Below are positions 9,558 to 17,311 of a stretch of DNA of 64,000 nucleotides, in pieces. The position numbers and the translations under genes were made by a program. Where the stretch lies: positions 117,662-181,661 of the forward strand of contig NZ_LYPA01000043.1 of the NCBI RefSeq assembly GCF_001675045.1. The letters are read 5' to 3'. Position 1 is the first letter of the stretch, and every line of letters starts with the position of its first letter. Under the pieces are notes generated by a model that ran no database searches, was not told the origin of the DNA, and was given only the letters and a program-made list of their open reading frames with translations. Source of the DNA: Paenibacillus oryzae (GTDB taxonomy: Bacteria; Bacillota; Bacilli; Paenibacillales; Paenibacillaceae).

Positions 9558-10490
9558 ATGAGTGTAAAAGCAGAGCTTCGAGCGCGTTCCGGGCAGATAA
9601 GGAAACGCAAACAATTCATACTATATTGGCTGAAAGAATGGTCTTCATGGCTGTTGATTGTACCAACGGTGCTGTTTTTCTTTTTCTTTTCCTGGCAGCC
9701 GCTGTTTCAGGGCGTCGTATTGTCTTTTTTTCGAACCGAGGGTTTTAAAGGCGTAGAATGGATCGGTCTGCAGAACTATATAGATGTTATGCAAAATACG
9801 GTGTTCCAGCAAACGCTTATCAATACGTTTATTTATGTGTTATGGTCGCTGGCGATTGGCTTTGTTGTCCCTATCGTCGTCGCCATTGCGATCAACGAAA
9901 TGAGGCATTGGGGATCGTTGTTCCGTTTTTCGGTCTACTTCCCGAACATGGTGCCGGGCATTGCGGCCGCTATGATGTGGATGTTTCTGTTCAACCCCGG
10001 GGAAGGGGGATTGCTGAATATGCTAATGGGCTTGTTCGGCCTTCCTTCGCAAGAATGGCTGCAAAATCCCAACATGACGATCCTTTTAATCATTCTGACG
10101 ATTACGTGGCGTAATTTCGGAGCTACAACTTTGCTATATCTCGCCAGCTTGCAGGGGATTAACAATGAGCTGTATGAAGCAGCTTCCATTGACGGCGCCG
10201 GCATTTGGCGAAAATTCCGCAGCATTACGCTGCCGCAAATTGCGCCGATGATCAGCTTGATGCTGATCCTGCAGGTAAGCGGCGTATTCCAGGTATTCAA
10301 TGAACCGCTGGTGATGACAGAGGGCGGACCAAGCAATGCGTCGATGTCGATGATGCTGCAGAGCTATTTTTATGCGTTCCGCTATTTCGAGGCCGGCCAC
10401 TCGCTTGCGCTTGGCGTGGTCACCTTCGTCATCCTCATGCTGCTGACCATCGTTTATTTCAAGCTTGAGAAGAAATGGGAAAGGGAGTAG
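9558..10490 (+). CDS. Sugar ABC transporter permease (MalF/UgpA type)
   Basis: A 310-residue integral membrane subunit of a carbohydrate-uptake ABC importer. Six membrane helices are apparent, the first being WLLIVPTVLFFFFFSWQPLF. The binding-protein-dependent transport signature EAASIDGAGIWRKFRSITLPQIAPM is near residues 208-232 and is the loop that contacts the ATPase. It is followed after 10 bases by the partner permease, and by the binding lipoprotein after that. No ATPase gene is in the cluster, which is usual in Firmicutes, where one MsmX-type ATPase serves many sugar importers. The ligand is probably an oligosaccharide processed by the neighbouring glycosidases. Confidence 0.93.
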   Translation: MSVKAELRARSGQIRKRKQFILYWLKEWSSWLLIVPTVLFFFFFSWQPLFQGVVLSFFRTEGFKGVEWIGLQNYIDVMQNTVFQQTLINTFIYVLWSLAIGFVVPIVVAIAINEMRHWGSLFRFSVYFPNMVPGIAAAMMWMFLFNPGEGGLLNMLMGLFGLPSQEWLQNPNMTILLIILTITWRNFGATTLLYLASLQGINNELYEAASIDGAGIWRKFRSITLPQIAPMISLMLILQVSGVFQVFNEPLVMTEGGPSNASMSMMLQSYFYAFRYFEAGHSLALGVVTFVILMLLTIVYFKLEKKWERE

Positions 10491-10500
10491 TGAGACAGCT

Positions 10501-11385
10501 ATGAACAAAAGCAAAGGCTCCGGTATAATCGGGGATTTGGAGTACAGACAACCAAGAGTCAAGCTGATCTATTGGCTCATATTTGCCGGCTTGATTATCG
10601 TTGCGGCAGTGTGCACTCTTCCTCCGCTATGGGTCATTTTATCCAGCTTTAAAGATATTAAGGAGTTTTATGCCATTCCGCCAACCTTGATACCTCGCAC
10701 ATTCCATATTGAGAAGGTGTGGAATACGTGGAATCAGTTCAACTTTATGAAATATTATGTCAATACAGGCTACCTGACGCTTGGCTCGCTTGTGTTCTGT
10801 CTATTGTTTAATGGTTTGGCGGGTTTTTTCTTTTCCAAGCTGAAGCCCAGAGGCAGCGGGTTTATATTTTTGCTCATATTATGGACGGTGCTTCTGCCCA
10901 ATACGGTTGGCATGGTGCCGTTGTTCAGCAATATTGTTGATTTTCCTTTGCTTCATCTGAATTTGACAAACACTTATTGGCCCATGTGGTTTATGGCAGC
11001 GGTAAATCCGGTGACGATTCTTATATTCAAAAGCTTTTTTGATACGATTCCAGTTTCCCTGATCGAGGCAGCGCGAATCGACGGATCTTCGAAGCTGGGT
11101 ATCTTTTTCCGCATTATGCTGCCTCTTAGTATGCCAGTCATCATTACGATAACGATATTAACGATTAATGGCGTATGGATGGACTTTTTTTGGCCATATA
11201 TGGTGTTAAAGGATCAATCGCAATGGACCGTTATGGTGGCCATTTACAACTTGAAAGCAACCCTGCCCATGGATATCCAGTTTGTTGCATTAACATTTGC
11301 CATTGTTCCCCCGGTGCTGCTGTTCCTTATTTTTCAACGATACATTATGCAGGGTTATTCCATCAGCGGAGGCGTTAAGGGATAA
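10501..11385 (+). CDS. Sugar ABC transporter permease (MalG/LacG type)
   Basis: A permease of about 294 residues that pairs with the preceding one to form the membrane channel. ATG at 10501 is taken as start; an in-frame TTG at 10465 lies inside the upstream gene and has no ribosome site. Membrane helices include LIYWLIFAGLIIVAAVCTLPPLW and FIFLLILWTVLLPNTVGMVPLF. The ATPase-contact loop reads EAARIDGSSKLGIFFRIMLPL near residues 190-210. The next gene is the cognate lipoprotein, separated by a 144-base gap that carries its own regulatory motif, so the two may be expressed at different levels. Confidence 0.93.
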   Translation: MNKSKGSGIIGDLEYRQPRVKLIYWLIFAGLIIVAAVCTLPPLWVILSSFKDIKEFYAIPPTLIPRTFHIEKVWNTWNQFNFMKYYVNTGYLTLGSLVFCLLFNGLAGFFFSKLKPRGSGFIFLLILWTVLLPNTVGMVPLFSNIVDFPLLHLNLTNTYWPMWFMAAVNPVTILIFKSFFDTIPVSLIEAARIDGSSKLGIFFRIMLPLSMPVIITITILTINGVWMDFFWPYMVLKDQSQWTVMVAIYNLKATLPMDIQFVALTFAIVPPVLLFLIFQRYIMQGYSISGGVKG

Positions 11386-11402
11386 CGAATCACACAGATT
11401 GA

Positions 11403-11419
11403 CAAACGGTTTCGCAGGT
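11403..11419 (+). promoter_or_regulatory. Second copy of the shared 17-base motif
   Basis: CAAACGGTTTCGCAGGT differs from the copy at 9466-9482 at one base. A TTGACA overlaps its left edge (11399-11404) and a perfect TATAAT lies at 11439-11444; their spacing is too long for a simple sigma-A promoter, which fits activator-dependent transcription of the binding-protein gene. A cre-like AGAAAGCGCTTTAT at 11474-11487 lies downstream. Confidence 0.45.
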
Positions 11420-11529
11420 TTACCGTCTATTGGCTCTCTATAATGGCGTGGTAGGATAGAGATGCCGGCAAAAAGAAAGCGCTTTATAAAGAGTGGCAAC
11501 AAACTACGACAAGAAGGTTGGGGGATCAC

Positions 11530-12984
11530 ATGAAGCTGGGAAAAAGAAATGGTTGGCAAGCGGTATTTGTTCTTCTGGTCAGTATCGCCCTGATAGCAGC
11601 TGGCTGCGGTAAAGGCAGCAACGGGGGGAGCGATTCGCCAAGCTCCGCACCCACTGACGGAAATTCTTCGGCTCCAAATGAAACGGATCAGCCGGTTACG
11701 ATCAAAATCAGCAACTGGCCAAAGCCAAATGAAGAAGCGCTTGTCAAAATTTACGACGAGTATGTTGCTCAAATGAAAGAGAAATACCCCTTAATCACGC
11801 TGGAGAAGGATGAGTGGGGCTATGATGTCAGCTCCTTCCTGCCGAAGGCGGCCAGCGGCCAGCTTCCGACGATTTATGAGACCTATTTCACCGAAGCAGA
11901 CAAAATCATTAAAGCCAGCTATTCGGGGGACATTACTGAGCTGCTGAACAAGAACAAATGGACGGAAGCATTAAATCCGGAATTGCTCGAGCTGGTTAAA
12001 AAGGACGGGAAATATTATGGCATTCCTAAGGATGGCTATGTCATTGGTTTGATGTATAACGTCAATTTGTTCAAAGAAGCAGGGCTGGTTGATGACAACG
12101 GAGTGCCTGTTTTCCCGAAAACCTATGAGGAATTGGCAGAAACAGCCAAAGCAATCAAGGACAAAACAGGCAAGGCGGGCTTTTTCTTCCCGACCAAAAA
12201 TAATCAGGGCGGCTGGATGTTCATGAATATTGGCTGGGCCTATGGTGCGGAATTTGAAAAACAAGTGGACGGCAAATGGCAAGCGGTGTTCAACTCGCCG
12301 GAGGCGGTTGCCGCGCTTCAATACATTAAGGATTTGAAGTGGAAGTATGATGTGCTGCCAGCCAACAACCTGGTAGATATCAACAGCGATATGGCCCAAA
12401 TGTTCGGGACAGATCAAGTAGCTATGAGCTTCGGCATGCCCGAATGGGGCAACGGGATCGTTCAGGGCTTGGGAATGTCCAAGGACAATCTGGCGATGTC
12501 GGCGCTGCCTGCGGGACCAAAAGGCAATGTAACCTTGCTTGGCGGCGGCTTGTATATGTTCTCGCCGCAAGCGACTCCGGACCAATTGCAGGCAACCTTT
12601 AAATGGCTGGAGGTTAAAGGCTTTTCTCCGCAGGCTACGCCGGAATCGCTGGCAGGGCTAGAGACACAATCAAAAACCTCTAATGAGCAGGGCCTGATTG
12701 TGGGGCCGCATGGCTTGCGTGTATGGATTAACGAAGACCGCATTGCCGCGGAGCAAGAAATTATTGAAAAATATACAAACGTCAACATGGCGATGTTCCA
12801 GGATTATATGGACAACGGCGGCAACGGACTTCGGCCAGAAGAGCCGGTCAACGCACAGGAGCTGTACAAAACGCTTGATGTTGTTATTCAAACGGTTCTG
12901 ACAAACAAAAATGCCGATCCGCAATCGCTATTGGATAAAGCGGTAGCCGAGTTCCAAAAGGACTATCTCGACAAGGCGCAATAA
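11530..12984 (+). CDS. Sugar ABC transporter substrate-binding lipoprotein
   Basis: A protein of about 484 residues, the extracellular receptor of the adjacent importer. The N-terminus has a lipoprotein signal peptide: a basic start (MKLGKRN), a hydrophobic core and the lipobox Ala-Ala-Gly-Cys near residue 23, followed by a Gly/Ser/Pro-rich linker. The rest is a type-I carbohydrate-binding fold (SBP family 1), with an NWPKPNEEALVKIYDEY start and the typical central segment on loading of the C-lobe. ATG at 11530 is preferred over TTG at 11518 because GGGGGAT lies between them as a ribosome site. It is followed by a hairpin and then by a sensor gene. The ligand is not determinable from sequence; import of mannose- or rhamnose-containing oligosaccharides would fit the enzymes around it. 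Confidence 0.92.
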   Translation: MKLGKRNGWQAVFVLLVSIALIAAGCGKGSNGGSDSPSSAPTDGNSSAPNETDQPVTIKISNWPKPNEEALVKIYDEYVAQMKEKYPLITLEKDEWGYDVSSFLPKAASGQLPTIYETYFTEADKIIKASYSGDITELLNKNKWTEALNPELLELVKKDGKYYGIPKDGYVIGLMYNVNLFKEAGLVDDNGVPVFPKTYEELAETAKAIKDKTGKAGFFFPTKNNQGGWMFMNIGWAYGAEFEKQVDGKWQAVFNSPEAVAALQYIKDLKWKYDVLPANNLVDINSDMAQMFGTDQVAMSFGMPEWGNGIVQGLGMSKDNLAMSALPAGPKGNVTLLGGGLYMFSPQATPDQLQATFKWLEVKGFSPQATPESLAGLETQSKTSNEQGLIVGPHGLRVWINEDRIAAEQEIIEKYTNVNMAMFQDYMDNGGNGLRPEEPVNAQELYKTLDVVIQTVLTNKNADPQSLLDKAVAEFQKDYLDKAQ

Positions 12985-12993
12985 TGAGGAACG

Positions 12994-13024
12994 AGCGCTT
13001 CAAGGAATCGGCCTTGAGGCGCTT
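12994..13024 (+). terminator. Hairpin after the binding-protein gene
   Basis: AGCGCTTCAAGG (12994-13005) pairs with CCTTGAGGCGCTT (13012-13024), leaving a 6-base loop and one G-T pair. There is no long T tract after it, so it may attenuate rather than fully terminate. Confidence 0.5.
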
Positions 13025-13146
13025 TGCATTATGCTCAAAAAGGAGAATGCGGAACCGAGGACAGGTAGAGGGTAGGCGTCAGATCAAGGGATTTATGCTA
13101 TGATGGCTATACGATTGAAAGCCTTCTCAAGAATAGGGGTGAGCTC

Positions 13147-14127
13147 ATGTTCAGTTCCCTGGACAAGCGGATGCAGATCATTTTGCAGGTCGTCATTGTC
13201 CTGTATGTGATAGTGTCGAGCGCGTTCGTGCTGAGGACGATCAAAAGCCAGAGTCTGGACATGCAGCATACACTTGCACTGCAATATACAGGACAACAGC
13301 ATCAGAATGCACAGTTGTTTATGAAGTGGATGGAGGAGATGGCCGGCATTGTTGCAAGCGATAGAAACGTGCAGCATGCTATAGCCGGAGGGCCTTACGA
13401 CAAGACAATTACGCCGCTGCTGGATGGCTTGGGGGCGTCCAATCTCTATATTCTTGATCTTGTGCTGTACGGAAGCGAAGATAGCATGTATGCCTCTAGT
13501 CGCGTTTCCGGCATTCGCTCGTACAATGAGGTGAGGACAATTCCGGAATATCGGGATTTTCTCGAATCGGAATTGTCCTCCCAATGGTTGATTATGGATC
13601 ATGAATCTCTGGTGTATCGTCAGACGGATCCGCGTTACCGCCTTCTTTATCTGGAAAAGCTGACGTTACCGGACAGCACCGGAGACGGGCTGCTGGTTAT
13701 GGATGTAGATTTGCGCAAGATGATCGGCTTTTATGCCTTTCCCGATCCAAAGTCTTATCCCGGTTCTCAGGCTGTTCTGTATACCCATGATCGGACTGTG
13801 GTCGATACGAGCGGTCGGCTCCACGAGCTGCCTGAGGATTTGAAATTCCGACTCTCCAATATGCCGCCGCAGGCAGATGTCCAGACACTCGAGCTTGATA
13901 ACGGAACAATATATGTGTACCGCATGCTCCGATCCGGCGATTACGTGCTTCTGAATATCCCCAACGCTCCTGTATTCTCTGAGCTGGCGGGATTATGGAG
14001 CATTGTCGTTGCGGGTACAGTTGCAATCGTTATTATTTCCTTTATACTTATTCGCCGATTGTCGGCAAGCATTTTTGATCCGCTGCGGGAGCTTTACAGG
14101 AATATGCGTCGTCATTACAACAAATAA
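13147..14127 (+). CDS. Cache-type membrane sensor lacking a kinase domain
   Basis: A 326-residue protein with the layout of the sensing half of a YesM-type histidine kinase. A first membrane helix (IILQVVIVLYVIVSSAFVL, about 10-28) is followed by about 240 extracytoplasmic residues with a double-Cache-like pattern and a second membrane helix (IVVAGTVAIVIISFILIRRL, near 290-310). It ends about 18 residues later (LRELYRNMRRHYNK), where a HAMP domain and kinase would normally begin. The start has GGGGTGAG upstream. It converges with a complete YesM-like kinase and overlaps its end by 13 bases. It may be a truncated kinase, an accessory ligand sensor for that kinase, or a decoy; the intact reading frame with a normal start argues for function. 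Confidence 0.75.
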   Translation: MFSSLDKRMQIILQVVIVLYVIVSSAFVLRTIKSQSLDMQHTLALQYTGQQHQNAQLFMKWMEEMAGIVASDRNVQHAIAGGPYDKTITPLLDGLGASNLYILDLVLYGSEDSMYASSRVSGIRSYNEVRTIPEYRDFLESELSSQWLIMDHESLVYRQTDPRYRLLYLEKLTLPDSTGDGLLVMDVDLRKMIGFYAFPDPKSYPGSQAVLYTHDRTVVDTSGRLHELPEDLKFRLSNMPPQADVQTLELDNGTIYVYRMLRSGDYVLLNIPNAPVFSELAGLWSIVVAGTVAIVIISFILIRRLSASIFDPLRELYRNMRRHYNK

Positions 14128-15893
14128 CGGGTCAAATTAATCGTTATTAAAGCGGTTGTGCCCTCCCCGGGCACACTGCTTATTCTCAAGCTGGAGTCTT
14201 GACCATACTCCAGCTTAATGCGTTCATCCACATTTCGCAGACCGTATCCGCTTTGGAAAAACGGATTTTTGTTAATCGTATGCAAATCCTCCTTTTGAGC
14301 AAACCCCACGCCATCGTCCTTGACCTGTAAATACAAATAATGGTCTTCCTCCCAGCAGCTTACCTCTATCAAGCCTTTTCCTTCCTTTTCGCTAAGGCCA
14401 TGCTTGATTGCATTTTCAACAAGCGGCTGCAGGATCAGCTTCAGAATACGCAAATTGCGCAGATGCTCCGGAATATCGTAAGTGACTTCAAACTTGTCCG
14501 GGAAGCGGAACTGCTCTACCGTTACGAAGCTTTGCACCAGCTTAATTTCGTCGGCTATCGGAATGTGCTTGTCTCCCTTGTGCAGACTGATCCGGAAAAA
14601 GGTAGATAATGCGCTGATCATCTGCTCGATTTCCGGCTGCTTCTTCAAACGGGCCGTCCATTTGATGGCATCCAGCGTATTATAGAGAAAATGGGGGTTA
14701 ATTTGTGATTGTAAGGCCGTCAGCTCCATGACGCGCTGCTTTTCTTTTTCCTCGCTGTTTTCTTCAATCAGATGATTAATGCGTTCAATCATGGAGTAAT
14801 AGCTCTGCTCCAGCTCGCTGATTTCATCGCGCGCCGGGTTGGCGTCAGGCGGCGGCTCCAAACCGTCGCGGCCAAAGCTGCGGATTTTCGAGGTCAGCTT
14901 GGCGATGGGGCGCGTTATCCGACCAGCGATATAGAACGAAAGTGCCAGTAACCCGATAAAAGTCGCCGCAGTGAAGATTAACGCATTAGTATTGCCCTGG
15001 CTGATGGCTTCAAACAGCTTGGGATAGGATATGACCGATACAATTCGCCAGTTGACGCCAAAGCCTTTCAGCCGGGCATCCAGCGGGTGAACGCTTAGTA
15101 CATATTTCTCGTCGCGGTAGGTCATATCCATGTAGCCTTCCGATTGAAGCGGCTGAAAGGCGTCATGCTCCGAAAGCACATTGCCCAGGAGCGCTTTATC
15201 GGGATGAGAGATGATTTCGTTGGCGTCTGTCGCGATATAGGAATAGCCCAGGCCGTGGAAGGAGGCCTCGTACAGCTTGAATAGATAGCTTTCCTTCACA
15301 TAGAGCAGCAGGACGCCTATATTCTGTCCGGTGTTGAAGTTGCGATATTGCTGGCCAAAAACGACGTAGGCGTCGCCGTTTTCGTCACGCTTCATATGTC
15401 CGGTAACGGGAATTTGCGATTTTTTCACCCGGGAAATCAACAGGTCATCGGGATCCTCAAAAATCAGGCTGTCTTCCCGAAACCGGTAACGTTTATTTTG
15501 ATCCGTTATAATAACGACATCGCCAATCATCTCCGCGCTGGAGATGGTATCGGCAATTAGCCGCTGCAGTTCTGTCTGTTTCGCGTTTTCACTCAAGCTG
15601 TCGTCACTGATAGCCCGGTAGATAGAGCTGTTCAGCAAAAAGCGGAGGCCAACCATCTGGATATCATCGACAGTCAATTCGATGCTTGTGCCGATCTCCT
15701 TCTGGAGATTTCCAGCATGATCGTAAAGACGGTTTTTGAGATAATTCGAGCCATAGATATTGAATACGCTAAGCATCAGAACCAGATGAAGCGATAGCCC
15801 AGCCACAACAATAAAGACGATTCTTCCCCTTACCTTGAACATGCGAAGCAGGGAGGTAAGGAAGGCGCTCCGGCTGGATTCAGTTTTTTGCAT
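14115..15893 (-). CDS. YesM-family sensor histidine kinase
   Basis: A 592-residue membrane kinase. It has a helix at about 22-42, an extracytoplasmic Cache domain (about 45-295), a second helix (ALIFTAATFIGLLALSFYIAG), a HAMP linker (GRITRPIAKLTSKI), then the His_kinase domain with QSQINPHFLYNTLDAIKW, whose His is the phosphorylation site. The ATPase domain follows with the N box LVENAIKHGL and G1 box VKDDGVGF. It shares 14 bases with the upstream response-regulator gene, so the two are translationally coupled. In Firmicutes such pairs sense extracellular oligosaccharides or a loaded binding protein and switch on nearby ABC importers and glycosidases, which matches the genes on both sides. 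Confidence 0.93.
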   Translation of the reverse strand: MQKTESSRSAFLTSLLRMFKVRGRIVFIVVAGLSLHLVLMLSVFNIYGSNYLKNRLYDHAGNLQKEIGTSIELTVDDIQMVGLRFLLNSSIYRAISDDSLSENAKQTELQRLIADTISSAEMIGDVVIITDQNKRYRFREDSLIFEDPDDLLISRVKKSQIPVTGHMKRDENGDAYVVFGQQYRNFNTGQNIGVLLLYVKESYLFKLYEASFHGLGYSYIATDANEIISHPDKALLGNVLSEHDAFQPLQSEGYMDMTYRDEKYVLSVHPLDARLKGFGVNWRIVSVISYPKLFEAISQGNTNALIFTAATFIGLLALSFYIAGRITRPIAKLTSKIRSFGRDGLEPPPDANPARDEISELEQSYYSMIERINHLIEENSEEKEKQRVMELTALQSQINPHFLYNTLDAIKWTARLKKQPEIEQMISALSTFFRISLHKGDKHIPIADEIKLVQSFVTVEQFRFPDKFEVTYDIPEHLRNLRILKLILQPLVENAIKHGLSEKEGKGLIEVSCWEEDHYLYLQVKDDGVGFAQKEDLHTINKNPFFQSGYGLRNVDERIKLEYGQDSSLRISSVPGEGTTALITINLTRYLL

Positions 15894-17142
15894 AATCGCT
15901 TGGTGAAAGGCCGGTCATTTTTTTGAAAATCTGGCTGAAGTATTTGGCGTCGCCAAATCCGACCTGGCTCCCTACCTCATAAACCCGATAGCTGGAATAG
16001 CGCAGCAGCCGCTTTGCTTCTTGTATACGAAACTCGGTCAAGCATTCATAAAAGGTTTTGTTCAACTCCTTGCGGAATAGATGCATCAAATGCGTTGGGC
16101 TGATATGCACGGATTCAGCGACCATGTCAATTGTAATATTGCGTGCATAGGAGACACGGATATAATCCAGTGCCCGCTGCACCTCCTTGCGTATACCGGG
16201 GAGCGAATTGCCCTCGCCATATTGGACCCGCTGCTGCCGCAGCGGGGCTGCCGATGCCGCCTCTCGCGCTGTGAGGAAAACGGCATGGAGATTGTCGTAG
16301 ATGGAAGCGGCTGTGGCATAGCCGATGGCAACCGTTAATTGCAGCTGCTCCTGCAAAACCTGGACAATGGAACCGCCAGTTTCATGAAAGATGGCAACGG
16401 CATCAACGCTAGGTCGGCTATCCGCGGCAATGACAGTCCACTCCGAAGGAGAGCTGCGGACGATTTTTACATAATCGTAGGAACAAGACTGCAGGGCGTT
16501 ATCCAGACAACGCTCGATATTCGTCGCCGGAGGCAGACTGGCTGCGGCGGCCTCGGGAAGCGATGCTGAAGATCCCGTTGAAATGACGCCAATAATCAGC
16601 TTTGTTTCCGACGCAATATTAATGTTAAGCAGAGCGAGCTTGGCTGAAATGTCGTTTGCTCCCAAACCTTCGCCAAACAGCAGCTTCAGCCAAAAGTGCG
16701 ACGACAAAGCAGGCGTTTCCTCCCTAAGCCGATTGTACGCAAGCTTCTCCTCCCGCAGCCTTTCAAAGTCTTGTCCTGCACGCTGGAGCGTCTCCAGCAG
16801 CTCGTCTATATTGACCGGCTTTAGCAAGTAGTGTGAGGCTCCGAGCCGCAGAGCCTCTTGTACATATTGGAACTCGTCATAGCCGCTAAGCACGACTTTT
16901 ACACAATCCAGCTGATGCTCGCGGATGGCCTGAAGCAATTCAAGTCCATTCATATGAGGCATACGAATATCTGTCACTATAATTTCGGGCTTCAATTGCA
17001 GCGCCATCTCCAGCCCTTCCTTGCCATTGCAGGCCTCGCCGATAATCTGGATGCCATAATCCTCCCAATCGACGGTTTGACTCAACCCGGCTCTGACCAG
17101 GTACTCGTCGTCAACAATAAGCGCTTTCAATATGACGACCAC
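15880..17142 (-). CDS. YesN-family response regulator with AraC DNA-binding domain
   Basis: A 420-residue regulator. The receiver domain (1-120) has the acidic pair in IVDDEYLVRAG, the phospho-acceptor Asp in VTDIRMPHMNGLELL near residue 55, and the conserved Lys in YLLKPVNIDELL. A poorly conserved middle region (about 140-310) is followed by a C-terminal AraC-type double helix-turn-helix (MVAESVHISPTHLMHLFRKE to VGSQVGFGDAKYFSQIFKK). The start is probably GTG at 17142, or TTG about 12 bases downstream; AGGAGG lies just upstream of both. It is divergent from the mannosidase operon across about 120 bases that include TTTCGCAGG, making that operon a likely target. Confidence 0.93.
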   Translation of the reverse strand: MVVILKALIVDDEYLVRAGLSQTVDWEDYGIQIIGEACNGKEGLEMALQLKPEIIVTDIRMPHMNGLELLQAIREHQLDCVKVVLSGYDEFQYVQEALRLGASHYLLKPVNIDELLETLQRAGQDFERLREEKLAYNRLREETPALSSHFWLKLLFGEGLGANDISAKLALLNINIASETKLIIGVISTGSSASLPEAAAASLPPATNIERCLDNALQSCSYDYVKIVRSSPSEWTVIAADSRPSVDAVAIFHETGGSIVQVLQEQLQLTVAIGYATAASIYDNLHAVFLTAREAASAAPLRQQRVQYGEGNSLPGIRKEVQRALDYIRVSYARNITIDMVAESVHISPTHLMHLFRKELNKTFYECLTEFRIQEAKRLLRYSSYRVYEVGSQVGFGDAKYFSQIFKKMTGLSPSDYAKN

Positions 17143-17226
17143 CTTCCTCCTGTTGAATGACTCTATTATAAGATAAACGGTCCCCGGAGTCAGCTTCTTG
17201 CGCGTAGTTGCTCGTATCTCCTACCA

Positions 17227-17235
17227 TTTCGCAGG
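17227..17235 (+). promoter_or_regulatory. Third copy of the TTTCGCAGG motif core
   Basis: TTTCGCAGG lies in the divergent region between the YesN-type regulator and the GH2 gene. The outer part of the 17-base motif is not kept here, so this copy is weaker evidence. Confidence 0.3.
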
Positions 17236-17311
17236 ATCGCGCCATATGGAGGTGAATGAGCGTATGCTAAGATCAATTTTAAACGATAGAACAGGGGAGG
17301 GATTGTGGGAG

